Notes: a model not told the origin generated them from the sequence alone. A stretch of 64,000 nucleotides of DNA from Leptospira noumeaensis (GCF_004770765.1 NZ_RQFK01000033.1:1-64000); one strand, 5' to 3'; counted from the first letter of the stretch, positions 1 through 9,735 are shown. A program made the numbers and translations.

Positions 1-1892
1 TCCTTTAAAGCTGCCAATTTTTTTCGAATGGATCCAACTTCCTTAGGGTCTTTGTCTCTATACACCACTAGAACTTCCTTGGAGGGGTATTGGAATTTTT
101 GGAATGCCGAAATCATCGAAGGATAACTGAGTGAATTTTGTGTGAGTTCAGGAAGAAAATAGGAAAAAATGGAATTTGCCTTTTTTTCCAAATCGTAGTT
201 TTTGAATCCGAAAGAAAACAAAAGATGAAACAGATGTAAGATGGTAGAATTTCCTGATGGTTCCACCCCATCATAACCTTCGATGGTTCTGACTATTAAA
301 TCTTCGTTTCCATGAAAGGATTCGTAAAAAGGTCCAACCTTTGATTCAAAATTGGAAAAAACATAATCCAATGATTTTTTTCCTTTTTGGTATGCAGACA
401 AATCTCCATCCAATTGAAAGAGTTTCATCGAAACCCAAATGAATTCTGCGTAATCCGGAAGGGTACCAAAGTATTTGGCTTCTCCTTCTCTGAATCTTCG
501 AAGGATAGATCCATCATCACCTACAAGTTGTTTTACGATAAATTGATAAATCTTTTTGGCGTCGTTTAAATACTCATCCTCCCCCGAAACCTCATAAGCT
601 GACAAAAGAGCACGAATCCAAAGACAATTCCAGGAAGTGAGAACTTTATCATCCCGAAGTGGACGAATCCTTTGGTTTCTATGGACGAGTAATTTATTTT
701 TGGCATCCGTAAGTTTGGTTAAAAATTCAGGAGTGAATTGGATTCCTTCTGCATATGGATTTTTTCCCTTCCAATACACGTTTAAAATGTTTTGGTGTTC
801 AAAATTTCCTTCTTCAGTGACATTCCAAAACCCTTGGATTTCTTCTGAGGCCACGAGAGATAAAAATTCGTCGTGGTTCCAAATGTAGAATTTTCCTTCT
901 TCCCCTTCGGAATCCGCATCTTCTGCACTGGCAATCCCGCCCGATTCTAAGGTCATATCCCTACGGATATAGTTCACAATCTCCCGGATCACTTCTAAAA
1001 AGAAAGGTTCTCCCGTTGCCTTGTACAATAAAGAAAGTGCTTCTACATAGAGGGAATTGTCATACAACATCTTTTCGAAATGTGGCACAAGCCACTCATG
1101 GTCTGTCGCATAACGGCAAATCCCTCCGCCCACTTGGTCATAAATCCCACCGGATTTCATGGCATAAGCTGTGTTAAAAGCCATCTCGAGGGCCCTTGGA
1201 TCTTTTTTAAGTAAGTAGAATTCCGTAAGGAAACTAAGAGCCATACTGGGTGGAAATTTATTTACAGAATTGGTTTTGAACCCAAAAAACTCTTTATCGT
1301 ACACTTGGAGGTATCGTTCAAAATTTTTATCTATAATGTCTTGGGCTGGGACTTTTCCTTCATTGGGTCTTGTTTCATTGTCACGTAAATACTGTGTCAA
1401 GTCGCCAGCAGCTGTAATCAGTTCCTCTCTTTGGTTCTTCCAAGCCTCAGATACCAAACGGAGAACCTCTTTGAAACTGCGTTTTCCGTAGCGATTTTCC
1501 GGAGGAAAGTATGTTCCCCCAAGGATAGGTTCCTTTGTCGGGGTGAGAAACATATTGAGAGGCCAACCCCCTTGGGTTCCCATAGCGTGCAGTGCGTCCA
1601 TATAAATTTTATCTATGTCTGGTCGTTCTTCCCTGTCTAACTTGATGCATACGAAATCACGGTTTAAGACTTCTGCTGTGGAATCATCTTCAAAGGATTC
1701 CCGTTCCATCACATGGCACCAGTGACAAGTCGAATACCCAATGGACAAAAGGATGATTTTATCTTCTTTTTTGGCTTTTTCGAAAGCTTCCGTGCCCCAG
1801 GGAAACCAATCTACGGGATTGTGTGCATGTTGTAACAGATAAGGACTTTTTTCATGAACCAGACGATTCGGTTTTTTCGACAGATTTGCCAC
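1..1892 (-). CDS. DUF255/YyaL-like thioredoxin-fold protein, C-terminus cut off by window edge
   Basis: About 630 codons are visible and the reading frame is still open at base 1, so the C-terminus is missing; the family is usually near 700 residues. The N-terminus carries the family hallmark [18 protein letters not shown], followed by a thioredoxin-like CHWC motif ([16 protein letters not shown]) and then GGTYFPP. The rest is an alpha/alpha-barrel-like region of the kind found in glycan-processing folds. The start is the GTG at 1892, preceded by GGGAG six bases upstream. The biochemical role of the family (YyaL, mammalian SPATA20) is not settled; a redox or sugar-epimerase-like role is inference. 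Only one base separates this GTG from the first ATG of the divergent TolC-family frame, which is one reason for placing the TolC start further downstream. Confidence 0.9.
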   Translation of the reverse strand, partial: MANLSKKPNRLVHEKSPYLLQHAHNPVDWFPWGTEAFEKAKKEDKIILLSIGYSTCHWCHVMERESFEDDSTAEVLNRDFVCIKLDREERPDIDKIYMDALHAMGTQGGWPLNMFLTPTKEPILGGTYFPPENRYGKRSFKEVLRLVSEAWKNQREELITAAGDLTQYLRDNETRPNEGKVPAQDIIDKNFERYLQVYDKEFFGFKTNSVNKFPPSMALSFLTEFYLLKKDPRALEMAFNTAYAMKSGGIYDQVGGGICRYATDHEWLVPHFEKMLYDNSLYVEALSLLYKATGEPFFLEVIREIVNYIRRDMTLESGGIASAEDADSEGEEGKFYIWNHDEFLSLVASEEIQGFWNVTEEGNFEHQNILNVYWKGKNPYAEGIQFTPEFLTKLTDAKNKLLVHRNQRIRPLRDDKVLTSWNCLWIRALLSAYEVSGEDEYLNDAKKIYQFIVKQLVGDDGSILRRFREGEAKYFGTLPDYAEFIWVSMKLFQLDGDLSAYQKGKKSLDYVFSNFESKVGPFYESFHGNEDLIVRTIEGYDGVEPSGNSTILHLFHLLFSFGFKNYDLEKKANSIFSYFLPELTQNSLSYPSMISAFQKFQYPSKEVLVVYRDKDPKEVGSIRKKLAALK

Positions 1893-1947
1893 AATGTTCT
1901 CCCAGAAACTAAGGTTTCTCCACGTAGCTTTTTACATTTTAGGTTGC

Positions 1948-1973
1948 TTGACAAGATTGATTTTTTCATCTTG
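1948..1973 (+). promoter_or_regulatory. Possible TolC-family promoter -35 element with overlapping inverted repeat
   Basis: A perfect TTGACA lies at 1948-1953. The arms CAAGAT (1952-1957) and ATCTTG (1968-1973) form an inverted repeat that overlaps it. A matching -10 box at 17-18 bases is poor. The element lies inside the longest possible TolC frame, so it only makes sense as a promoter if translation starts downstream, for example at TTG 2002 or 2053. Inference only. Confidence 0.3.
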
Positions 1974-2001
1974 TTTCTGTAAGGGGTTTAAGAAGTTTCC
2001 A

Positions 2002-3693
2002 TTGAACAGTCACAATATTTCTACCCCGTATTTTTTTATAAGTCCTCGAAAGTTGACCAGCTGGTTAATATCTTTTAGTCTTTTAAGTTTCCCTATTTTT
2101 GCGGAATCAGACTTTGAAGAGGATGTCAAACGGATGCAGCTTTCCCAGTGGGAAAACGGCAACACCATTCCCGAATCGCTCCAGGCGGCGAATGGTCCGA
2201 AAAAACTACGACTCACCATCTCCCAAGCCATTGAGCAAGTCATCGAGAACAATACGATTGTTCAAAATGCCAAACTGGAAATTGTCAAAGCAGACAGTCC
2301 CGAATGGAAAAATGAATCCAAATACACTTGGAAGGCTCTTGCCAGTATCCAGTCTTCCAAACAACTTTTTCCAAATAACCGGAACAACATCTTTGCCGGA
2401 ACGATTCGATCCCAAGATAAAATCTCAGCAGGTGTTGAGAAACAGTTCAAAACGGGAACCTATTTCAAAACAGAAATCAGTACGATTCGTTATGACGTAA
2501 ATGCCTTTGAAGATCCTGCTTCACAAAGTGGATTTGGAAGTTTACTTGCAGCTCCACCGATGTACACTGGAGCACTCTCTGTCACTCTGTCGCAAGAATT
2601 GCTTAAATATGGTTTTGGTAAAAACGAAGAAGATAAGGAAAAACTTTTAAAAAACCAAACCCTTCTTGTTCGTGAAAACTATATCAATATCCTAACGCAA
2701 CTAGTGGTAAAGATTCTAGTGGATTATTGGTCACTTAGCATCGTAGACTCGCAAATTGCTACTTACGAAAAAGTATCTAAAAACACTGAAGAAATTCGTA
2801 GATTGACCTTACGCAAGACAGGTCTTGGCCTTTCAGAAGGATTTGAAGTCAACCAATGGAACCAAGCTTATCTTAAAACCCAATCTCTTTTAGCAAAATC
2901 AAAAGTAGATCGGATTGAAGCAGAAAGAAATTTAGTGCGTATTCTCAATGTAGACACTGGATCTTCTATTGAGGGTGTCACTGATCTTAGTGAAACTTTA
3001 CCAACTGGAATCAATCTGAAGGCAGACAAAGAGTATGCACTTTCTAGAAGAACCGATTATCTCATTTTAAAACGAGAAAGGGAAATAGCAAAATTGGCTT
3101 TAAACACAGCCCTTGCGGAAGACGATCCATCACTTCTTGCTACATTCTCTTATAGTTCCATTGGTCAAAATTTCATTTCTCCTCAGGACAATTTCATTGC
3201 TCGCCAAAGAGGAATTACATCTTGGAATTACCCACAAATTCTTGCTGAACTAAAGATGTCTTATCCCCTTTGGGATTTAGGAATCAAAGCAGGAATTCGG
3301 GATGCGGAAACCAATCTCAAAGTAAACGAGATGAAAATCCAAAACTTGGAACAAGAAATTTCCCAAGAAATTGACAACCGTTATGAAGCCCTTGTCTCAA
3401 GTCACGCCCTCCTAAAGGATCTGATCAAAACAAGAAAAGAAACTGAAATTTTTTACAATGGGCTTATGGAAAGGTTTCGTCAAGGTCGCTACACGGCTGT
3501 TAACGTAAAGAATGCCCTCGATAGTTTGGCGAATGCGGAACTTGCGGTAACACAGGCAAAAATTAATTTTAATATCAATTTAGTTCGTTACGAGTTGGCA
3601 AAAAATTCTCTCTTTGAGAAGTATGGACTCGATCTCTATTCCATTTTGGAAGAGGTCGAAAAAAGAGCCAAATTAGAAACCGATAAATTATGA
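2002..3693 (+). CDS. TolC-family outer membrane efflux protein
   Basis: A probable outer-membrane channel of the TolC/OEP family, the exit duct of tripartite efflux or type I secretion systems. After a hydrophobic signal segment ending near PIFA/ESD, the protein shows the duplicated helical pattern of the family: '[13 protein letters not shown]', a middle '[21 protein letters not shown]' type helix (positions 2890-2950), and a second repeat with [23 protein letters not shown] spacing. The frame is open back to an ATG at 1894, but that start lies one base from the divergent gene and would put about 50 odd residues before the signal peptide. TTG 2002 (with AGAAG upstream) or TTG 2053 give sensible signal peptides. 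No fusion-protein or pump gene is next to it. It overlaps the M20 peptidase gene by four bases, so the two are co-translated. Confidence 0.85.
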   Translation: MNSHNISTPYFFISPRKLTSWLISFSLLSFPIFAESDFEEDVKRMQLSQWENGNTIPESLQAANGPKKLRLTISQAIEQVIENNTIVQNAKLEIVKADSPEWKNESKYTWKALASIQSSKQLFPNNRNNIFAGTIRSQDKISAGVEKQFKTGTYFKTEISTIRYDVNAFEDPASQSGFGSLLAAPPMYTGALSVTLSQELLKYGFGKNEEDKEKLLKNQTLLVRENYINILTQLVVKILVDYWSLSIVDSQIATYEKVSKNTEEIRRLTLRKTGLGLSEGFEVNQWNQAYLKTQSLLAKSKVDRIEAERNLVRILNVDTGSSIEGVTDLSETLPTGINLKADKEYALSRRTDYLILKREREIAKLALNTALAEDDPSLLATFSYSSIGQNFISPQDNFIARQRGITSWNYPQILAELKMSYPLWDLGIKAGIRDAETNLKVNEMKIQNLEQEISQEIDNRYEALVSSHALLKDLIKTRKETEIFYNGLMERFRQGRYTAVNVKNALDSLANAELAVTQAKINFNINLVRYELAKNSLFEKYGLDLYSILEEVEKRAKLETDKL

Positions 3694-4871
3694 AAGCCCT
3701 TCCTTCACACAGAAAAGAAGAGATGGTTCGTTACAGAAGAACCTTCCACCAGTTTCCGGAACTCAAATATGAGGAAAAGGAAACTGCTTCATTTGTGAAG
3801 GAACATTTAGAATCTTTAGGATTCCAAGTGGAATCAGGGATTGCAGAAACTGGGCTTGTGGCTTTATTTGATTCTGGGATTCCCGGAAAAACCATCCTCG
3901 TCCGCGCAGATATGGATGCCCTGCCGATCCACGAAGAAAACAATCACGAATACAAAAGTAAAAACCCAGGAAAGATGCATGCCTGTGGCCATGATGGACA
4001 TACAAGCATCCTTATGGCTCTTTCGTCCGAGCTAAAAGCAGCTTTCTCTGACTTTGTTCCTAAAGGTCGAGTTCTACTTTGTTTCCAACCTGCAGAAGAA
4101 GGTGGTTCCGGGGCAGACAAAATGATTGCCTCCGGGATTTTAGAAAGATACCAAGTGGATTCTGTTTTTGCACTCCATGTTTGGAACCATATTGATTTAG
4201 GGAAAGTTGGTGTTGTGAACGGAACCATGATGGCATCCGTTGATGAATTCAAAATCACTGTCAAAGGAACTTCTGGACATGGAGCCATCCCGCAACATAC
4301 GGTGGATCCGATTGTAGTTGGTTCTCATTTAGTGACTTCCTTACAAACTTTAGTTTCCAGAAATGTAGATCCACTTGAGCCTTGTGTGGTGACTGTGGGT
4401 TCCTTTCATTCGGGAAATGCTTTTAATGTCATTCCTGAAACGGCAGTTCTACACGGAACCGTTAGAACCTATTCAAAATCTGTTTATGAAATGATTCCGA
4501 AACGAATGGAATCCCTTGTGAGCCAAGTGGCAGCTGGATTTGGAGCAAGTATCGATTTCGAATACAACCGCGTTGACAAACCAACCATCAATGACCCAGC
4601 TATGGCGGACATTGTGAGAACTGCTGCAAAAAATGTTTTGGGTGAAAATTGTCTTACAGAAGAAAATACAAGAACCATGGGTGGGGAAGATTTTTCAGCC
4701 TTTCTTATGGAACGGCCTGGTTGTTATTTTTTTATTGGATCTCGGAACGAAGCCAAAGGTTTTGTCCACTCTCACCACAGTTCTTTTTTTGATTTTGACG
4801 AAGATGCCCTTCCTGTTGGTCTTTCCGTAATGAAAGAAGTCATTAGAACCTACCTATTAAATTCCAAATAA
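3690..4871 (+). CDS. M20-family amidohydrolase (hippurate hydrolase / N-acyl-amino acid amidohydrolase type)
   Basis: A zinc hydrolase of the M20D group that cleaves N-acyl or aminoacyl amides in the cytoplasm. Diagnostic motifs are in order: RADMDALPI near residue 73, [13 protein letters not shown] near 95 (metal-binding His and Asp), PAEEGGSGA near 133 (catalytic Glu pair), a dimerisation insert with GTSGHGA, and the C-terminal [13 protein letters not shown] metal ligand region. The length of 393 residues is typical. The start ATG overlaps the stop of the TolC-family gene (ATGA). Exact substrate (N-acetylated amino acids, hippurate or indole-acetyl conjugates) cannot be read from sequence. 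The pairing with an efflux channel suggests release of hydrolysed acyl conjugates, but this is inference. Confidence 0.9.
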   Translation: MKALPSHRKEEMVRYRRTFHQFPELKYEEKETASFVKEHLESLGFQVESGIAETGLVALFDSGIPGKTILVRADMDALPIHEENNHEYKSKNPGKMHACGHDGHTSILMALSSELKAAFSDFVPKGRVLLCFQPAEEGGSGADKMIASGILERYQVDSVFALHVWNHIDLGKVGVVNGTMMASVDEFKITVKGTSGHGAIPQHTVDPIVVGSHLVTSLQTLVSRNVDPLEPCVVTVGSFHSGNAFNVIPETAVLHGTVRTYSKSVYEMIPKRMESLVSQVAAGFGASIDFEYNRVDKPTINDPAMADIVRTAAKNVLGENCLTEENTRTMGGEDFSAFLMERPGCYFFIGSRNEAKGFVHSHHSSFFDFDEDALPVGLSVMKEVIRTYLLNSK

Positions 4872-4910
4872 TAAAAAATAATCTTGCCTGTTTTTTGACC
4901 AATTTTAATA

Positions 4911-4924
4911 GTTAGATATCTAAC
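4911..4924. promoter_or_regulatory. Perfect 14-bp palindrome, candidate MarR operator
   Basis: GTTAGATATCTAAC is perfectly self-complementary and sits 20 bases upstream of the enoyl-CoA isomerase-type start. A TTGACC hexamer at 4895-4900 could be the -35 box, which would place the palindrome over the -10 region, the usual position for a repressor site. MarR proteins bind short palindromes of this kind, and a MarR gene lies immediately downstream at 5721-6179. The link between the two is inference. Confidence 0.45.
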
Positions 4925-4943
4925 CATTTTCCAGAGGATTCCA

Positions 4944-5702
4944 ATGATTTCATTCGAACAAATAGACGGAATCGGATTTATCCGATTGGGCATCAATGAC
5001 AAGAACAGTTTTTCTAACGAATCGTTTTTGGAATTGAAAAAAACCATCCAAACAGCAAAAGAATCAAACTCCAAAGCCATTGTTTTAAAAAGTGATTCTC
5101 CTGGAAGTTTTTCGCTTGGTCTTGACCTTACCACTGTCAGTACAATGGATATGTCAAAAGACCTTGCGGCTTTCCTCGGTTTATTCTATGAAAACTTAGA
5201 AAGTTTATTCACACTTCCCGTGCCCACAATCGCAGAAATCTCCGGACATGCTTTGGGTTATGGTGCTATGCTTGCTCTTGTTTGTGATTACCGTTATGCG
5301 ACGGAAGACATCCGATTTGGATTACCGGAAGTTAAAATTGGAATCCAAGTTCCTTCCTTTATTTATGCACTTCTTGGTGAAGCAATAGGATATGACGCGG
5401 CCAAACGCCATGTGCTCCTTGGAGATGCATTCAAAGCAAAAGAAATGCCTAGTTTGTTTGAAGAAATCGCGGGAACAGAAGAAGATTTGAAGAAAAAATC
5501 AAAATCCCTCCAAACAAAATTAAAGAAAAATTCTTTGTCTGCAATGAAGGATACAAAATCAGGAATTTTGAATGTTCAAAAAAACATATTGGCTTTGATC
5601 AAACCTGATATCGAAGCAACCATTCAAAGTATCCAATCAAAAGATGCACAAGAAGGAATTTCTGCATCCGTTCAAGTGAGAAGGCCTGTTTTTACTTCTT
5701 AA
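4944..5702 (+). CDS. Enoyl-CoA hydratase/isomerase family protein, isomerase-like active site
   Basis: A crotonase-fold protein of 252 residues. The oxyanion-hole strands are visible as 'SPGSFSLGLDL' (around 52-62) and 'EISGHALGYGAMLALVCDYRY' split around 98-118. In true hydratases the second of these carries a catalytic Glu before Leu-Ala; here that position is Met109. The other Glu is present (GLPEVKIGI, Glu129). One Glu rather than two is the arrangement of delta3-delta2-enoyl-CoA isomerases, which are needed to degrade unsaturated fatty acids such as oleate. The assignment as an isomerase is inference from these residues. RBS AGAGG lies seven bases before the ATG. Likely controlled through the upstream palindrome. 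Confidence 0.85.
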   Translation: MISFEQIDGIGFIRLGINDKNSFSNESFLELKKTIQTAKESNSKAIVLKSDSPGSFSLGLDLTTVSTMDMSKDLAAFLGLFYENLESLFTLPVPTIAEISGHALGYGAMLALVCDYRYATEDIRFGLPEVKIGIQVPSFIYALLGEAIGYDAAKRHVLLGDAFKAKEMPSLFEEIAGTEEDLKKKSKSLQTKLKKNSLSAMKDTKSGILNVQKNILALIKPDIEATIQSIQSKDAQEGISASVQVRRPVFTS

Positions 5703-5720
5703 ACATAAGCTATCTTTGGA

Positions 5721-6179
5721 TTAATTTTCTTTTTTATTCCGAATGTGTTTGTAAATGACTTCGAGGATAGGATATAAAGTATCCTCGTTTTCTTTAGAAA
5801 TTCCCCAAGTTTGTAATGAAAGAAGTTTCGCAGAGATAGTCACAATTTTTTTTCGTATTTTTTTCCCATCCTTTGACAAAAGGAGAGCCCACTCCCTTCC
5901 ATCACTCGGGGAAGGATTTCGTTCCACAAGACCTTCTTTCACTAACCTATTCACAAGCACTGTACAAGTCGGTTTTGTTTTTTCAATGGTTTTGGCAATT
6001 TGTGTCATATTGATAGGAATTTTACTACGCAATAGAAATGTGAGGATTTCAAAATGGGAAGTGGTGAGTCCCGGGTATCCTAACTTTTCCATTTCCAACC
6101 GAACAATCTCTGCAATTTCCGAACTAATCCGATCGAAATACCGAACCGAACGAAACCGTTTGGGAAGTTCTCTACTCAT
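5721..6179 (-). CDS. MarR-family transcriptional regulator
   Basis: A 152-residue winged-helix protein. The HTH reads 'INMTQIAKTIEKTKPTCTVLV' in two pieces around residues 56-76, followed by the wing 'LVEREPSPSDGRE'-like loop (here VERNPSPSDGREWALLL), the DGR signature of MarR. The N- and C-terminal helices would form the dimer interface. It is the last gene of a minus-strand run (thiolase-like, GT9, pepP, marR), 33 bases after pepP, and converges on the enoyl-CoA isomerase-type gene. The nearby palindrome at 4911-4924 is a plausible target. MarR proteins often sense aromatic or acyl-CoA ligands; the ligand here is unknown. Confidence 0.9.
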   Translation of the reverse strand: MSRELPKRFRSVRYFDRISSEIAEIVRLEMEKLGYPGLTTSHFEILTFLLRSKIPINMTQIAKTIEKTKPTCTVLVNRLVKEGLVERNPSPSDGREWALLLSKDGKKIRKKIVTISAKLLSLQTWGISKENEDTLYPILEVIYKHIRNKKEN

Positions 6180-6212
6180 AAAATTTCGGCAAACAGAATA
6201 AAACGAAAAACA

Positions 6213-7532
6213 TTATGCCTTTAATGCTTCAATTTCTGAAATTTCTTTCGGAATGGACTCGGTCAAATTGATAGGTGTTTTTCCATGAATGAGAATGTCA
6301 TCTTCGATACGGATTCCAATTCCACGAAATTCCTTCGGAATGGATTCGTCCGTTGGATCAAAATATAGCCCAGGTTCTACAGTAACCACCTGACCATCCT
6401 TAAGTGGCCTTGACTTTCCTTCTAAAAAATACCTTCCCACATCATGTACATCCATCCCCAGGTAATGTCCCGTACGATGCATATAAAATTTTCGGTAAGT
6501 ACCCTTCTCTATGATTTCTTCCAAACTTCCTTTTAAAAACCCCATTTCTCTTAAACAATCACTGAGAAATTTTACTGTTTTTTCGTGAACTTCATTGAAG
6601 GGAGTTCCGGCAATCGAATTACGAATGGCATTTTTTTGCGCATACAAAACAATTTCATAGATAGTTTTTTGGGCCTCGGTAAATTTTTTACCTACAGGAA
6701 AAACACGAGTCACATCGGCAGTATAATAATTCCACTCTGCACCCGAATCCACAAGAACCAAATCACCATCTTTTAAAATATCATCATTACTGACATAGTG
6801 AAGGATACAGGCATTTTTTCCAGAAGCCACAATATGGCCATAACCACCACCAATCGATCCGTATTTCAAATACTCATTGTCGAGGAGTGCTTCCAATTCG
6901 TATTCATACATTCCAGGTTTACTTTCTCGCATAATGCGCATATGGCCAAGTTTTGTGACTTCGGCTGCATTTTTTAAAATGGCAATTTCTTCTTTGGATT
7001 TAGTGAGTCTTTCTTCATGTAAAAAATTGGGGTGTTCTATGCGATGAGGTCCGAACTTTCCTTCCCTTGCCCTTTCGGAAAGATTTCGGCATTCGGTGAT
7101 GAGTTCCCGGTCGCGGTCGGGATTTTCACCGAAAAAATAATACAAGGTATGGTTACCAATCAGAATGGCAGGTCTTTCTTTTTCCCAATCAGTTAAGTCA
7201 TAAGAAAAATCCAAACCTAACATAGATTTGATTTTTTCTTTTCCAAGCCTGATCCCTGTCCAAATTTCCCTTTCTTTGTCTTTGGGCAAACAAAACATCC
7301 CAGACACATCTTTTGTAATGACAAGGATAGAATCTTCTTCTGTAATCCCTGTTAGATAATAAAAATCAGAATTCTGGCGAAATTTATATTCTACATCTCT
7401 ATTTCTAATTTTATGGTTTGCCGCAAATAAAAGAAAGATCTCACCAGATTTTAACTTTTTTTGAATGTTAACAATCCGACTGCGGTATAATTTATTGTTG
7501 TATTCTTTTGTTTTTTTATCAGGTAATTTCAT
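6213..7532 (-). CDS. pepP: Xaa-Pro aminopeptidase (aminopeptidase P, M24B)
   Basis: A cytoplasmic dimetal peptidase that removes the N-terminal residue before proline. The N-terminal AMP_N domain ('LLFAANHKIRNRDVEYKFRQ' region, 'DFYYLTGI') is followed by a pita-bread catalytic domain. The metal ligands are recognisable: Asp in VLVDSGAEW, Asp in YYTADVTRVFP, His in MHRTGHYLGMDVHD, Glu in TVEPGLYF and Glu in GIRIEDD. The length of 439 residues matches bacterial PepP. The start overlaps the end of the GT9 gene by 14 bases, so the two are co-transcribed. Nothing suggests a defect. Confidence 0.93.
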   Translation of the reverse strand: MKLPDKKTKEYNNKLYRSRIVNIQKKLKSGEIFLLFAANHKIRNRDVEYKFRQNSDFYYLTGITEEDSILVITKDVSGMFCLPKDKEREIWTGIRLGKEKIKSMLGLDFSYDLTDWEKERPAILIGNHTLYYFFGENPDRDRELITECRNLSERAREGKFGPHRIEHPNFLHEERLTKSKEEIAILKNAAEVTKLGHMRIMRESKPGMYEYELEALLDNEYLKYGSIGGGYGHIVASGKNACILHYVSNDDILKDGDLVLVDSGAEWNYYTADVTRVFPVGKKFTEAQKTIYEIVLYAQKNAIRNSIAGTPFNEVHEKTVKFLSDCLREMGFLKGSLEEIIEKGTYRKFYMHRTGHYLGMDVHDVGRYFLEGKSRPLKDGQVVTVEPGLYFDPTDESIPKEFRGIGIRIEDDILIHGKTPINLTESIPKEISEIEALKA

Positions 7533-8589
7533 TTGAGATGACTTCCTCTAAAGCTTCAAAAATCCGCACAGGGTTTTGGTCCAACATACAGCGGAAATGT
7601 CCCTCTGGACAAATTCGTCCGCCATGGATTCCACAAGGCCTACAATTTAAACCTTTTACCTCCATGATTTTATGTCTATCGGAAAGGCTTCCATATCCAA
7701 AGGCTGGGATGGTTGCCCCGTAGAGCATCACGGTCGGAGTATTAAATGCGGAGGCAAAATGAATGGGACTAGAGTCGTTAGAAATGATGGCATTTGCATT
7801 TCGAATCCAAACCATAAGTTCTTTCAAATTTGTTTTTCCCACGAGAGAAAACAATCGGTCTCTTTCCTTTAGTTCCAATGGTTCTGTTTTCATCAGTCGA
7901 AAGATTGTATTTTCAATTTCCAAATCTGCCTTACTACCGATGAGAATCACAGTTTCTTTTCTTTTGCGTAAAATTTGAGTGATGACACTTACAAATTTTT
8001 CTTCCGGCATTCGTTTGGTTTCCCAAAGGGATGATGGTGCAATTAAAATGTATCCTTCTTCATTCGAAAGGATTCCCTTTTTTTTGGATAAAAAGGATTC
8101 TTCTTCGAGTATCCCTGGAAATAAATAAGGCCTTCGTTCTCTACCTTTTGGAAAATCATATTCATCAAATAATAAGGAAAAAAGTTTTTCCACTTCATGT
8201 GGACCTTGTTTTGGTCGCGAAACTGTTTTTGTATGTAAAAATGAGAATCCTGATTCCTTATATCCAATCCGAATGGGGGCACGACTTAAGTAAGAAAGTA
8301 AACTAGAACGAAAGGAAAAATGCGCAGAGTATACCTTACTAAAATTTTCTTTTTTTAAGGAATTTGCAAAATGCAAAAACGCAAAAAAATTCTTTTTCAC
8401 CCGTTTTTTATCTAATGACCAAACTTTAGTTAAATCAGGATTGTTTTCCAATACAGATTCTGTACCTGCATTCACAAGTACATGGACTTCTGCTCCTGGA
8501 TGTTCCGTTTTTACCGCATGGAAAAACGAAGTAGATAGGATTAAATCTCCGAGGAAGGCAGTTTGGATGATCAGTATTTTTTCGGGCAT
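7519..8589 (-). CDS. Glycosyltransferase family 9 (heptosyltransferase-like)
   Basis: A GT-B fold enzyme of the ADP-heptose:LPS heptosyltransferase type, acting on lipopolysaccharide core at the inner face of the inner membrane. It begins KILIIQTAFLGDLILST, the GT9 N-terminal signature, and contains the donor-site motif ISNDSSPIHFASAFNTPTV and the C-terminal cluster NCRPCGIHGG...C...C (four Cys) common in this family. 356 residues, typical size. The ATG overlaps the stop of the thiolase-like gene by one base (TGATG), so translation is probably coupled. Whether it is the WaaF- or WaaC-type step, or a surface glycan step, cannot be decided. Confidence 0.88.
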   Translation of the reverse strand: MPEKILIIQTAFLGDLILSTSFFHAVKTEHPGAEVHVLVNAGTESVLENNPDLTKVWSLDKKRVKKNFFAFLHFANSLKKENFSKVYSAHFSFRSSLLSYLSRAPIRIGYKESGFSFLHTKTVSRPKQGPHEVEKLFSLLFDEYDFPKGRERRPYLFPGILEEESFLSKKKGILSNEEGYILIAPSSLWETKRMPEEKFVSVITQILRKRKETVILIGSKADLEIENTIFRLMKTEPLELKERDRLFSLVGKTNLKELMVWIRNANAIISNDSSPIHFASAFNTPTVMLYGATIPAFGYGSLSDRHKIMEVKGLNCRPCGIHGGRICPEGHFRCMLDQNPVRIFEALEEVISNEIT

Positions 8590-9689
8590 CAGTCTCGTTC
8601 TAATATCGACACAAAGTTGTTTGTAGCAAGTCCACCTATACTTTGTGCTACTGCCAACCGCTTTTCAGGCCATTCCTCAAAGAACCGGCAAAGTTCGACA
8701 ATTTGTGCGAGGCCAGAAGCACCAACTGGATGGCCTCGTGATTTAAGCCCACCAGAGGAATTGATAGGTATTTTTCCTTTGGGATGTGTTAGACCAGCCT
8801 TTACCTGAAACAAGGCCTCTCCTCGTTTGAAAAATCCCGCATCTTCGGCTCCCACAAGTTCAAAGGGAGTGAATGCGTCGTGTAATTCTGCAAAATCGAT
8901 ATCATTGGGACTCACACCTGCCTCCGCATAGGCTTTTTCAAAAGCGATTCGATTGGCAAGAAAACTCGGGTCGGCTGAGGTGAGAAACGGTGCGGTTCCT
9001 GAACCCATTCCTTTGACTGAAATGGAACTTGGGTCTTTGGAAAGGATAAGGGCTGCCGATCCATCCGACAAAGGTGAGATATCATACAAACCTAAGGGAC
9101 TTGCAATTTTCGTTTGGTTTTGGTATTCTTCCAAAGTTAAATTCTTTTTGATATGTGCTTTAGGATTTAAGAGACCATTGTCATGGAGTTTCTTTGCGAT
9201 GGCAAAAAGATCCTCATCTTTATATCCGTAATCATTTAAATACTTACGAGTGATCATGGCTCCACCTTGTGCCATGGACATCCCCAAATTTCGTTGTGTA
9301 TCAGAAAGAACAGAACCTAACAAAAGATTACTTTCTTCCCGATTCAACTGGCTCATAAGTTCTGTTGCCACAACGAGTCCATGGTCGTATCTTCCACTGA
9401 GAATCAAATTCACTCCCAATTGAAAGGCAGAAGCACCAGATGAAGATGCAGTTTCCATACGAATGGAATATACATCACGAAGGCCAAGTAATCCAGGGAG
9501 TTTAGCAGAAAGATGGTATTCTTTGTTATAAGAATCAGGCGAAAAACTAGCGTAAATAATGAACTGAATTTTGTGAGATTGAAACTCATGTACAGATTGT
9601 TTTGCGGTCGCAAAGGACAAATTTAGTTGTGATCCTTTGTGTTTTCCGAATACACTCAATGATGGATTGTGAATGTAAACTTTCTTCAT
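8589..9689 (-). CDS. Thiolase-fold (SCP2-type) protein lacking catalytic cysteines
   Basis: The fold is clear: 'RMETASSSGASAFQLG' around residue 78, ELHDAFTPFE near 265 and SRGHPVGASG around 317-326 match the SCP2-type thiolase motifs. However, the nucleophile position normally held by Cys is Ser82, the HDCF motif reads HDAF, and the C-terminal CxG-type motif reads SIGG (Ser350). His320 of GHP is kept. A classical acyl-transfer reaction through a Cys thioester is therefore doubtful. It may be a non-catalytic partner, or a serine-based variant. First gene of the operon with GT9, pepP and marR. No clear Shine-Dalgarno precedes the ATG. No DUF35 partner gene, common beside SCP2 thiolases, is seen nearby. 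Confidence 0.8.
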   Translation of the reverse strand: MKKVYIHNPSLSVFGKHKGSQLNLSFATAKQSVHEFQSHKIQFIIYASFSPDSYNKEYHLSAKLPGLLGLRDVYSIRMETASSSGASAFQLGVNLILSGRYDHGLVVATELMSQLNREESNLLLGSVLSDTQRNLGMSMAQGGAMITRKYLNDYGYKDEDLFAIAKKLHDNGLLNPKAHIKKNLTLEEYQNQTKIASPLGLYDISPLSDGSAALILSKDPSSISVKGMGSGTAPFLTSADPSFLANRIAFEKAYAEAGVSPNDIDFAELHDAFTPFELVGAEDAGFFKRGEALFQVKAGLTHPKGKIPINSSGGLKSRGHPVGASGLAQIVELCRFFEEWPEKRLAVAQSIGGLATNNFVSILERD

Positions 9690-9718
9690 TAGAATATAGT
9701 TTAGGCTTGCCTATTCTA
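9690..9718. promoter_or_regulatory. Inverted repeat between thiolase-like operon and bfr
   Basis: TAGAATA (9690-9696) and TATTCTA (9712-9718) are perfect 7-base arms separated by 15 bases, about two helical turns centre to centre. They lie in the only space between two divergent genes and touch the start codon of the thiolase-like gene. A regulator site is possible; no regulator can be named. Confidence 0.3.
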
Positions 9719-9735
9719 TGAAAACCAATTATCTT
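9707..9735 (+). promoter_or_regulatory. Candidate sigma-70-type promoter of bfr
   Basis: TTGCCT at 9707-9712 and TATCTT at 9730-9735 are separated by exactly 17 bases. Transcription would begin about 25 bases before the bfr ATG, leaving room for the GAGG ribosome binding site at 9755-9758. The right arm of the inverted repeat overlaps the -35 region. Confidence 0.4.
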
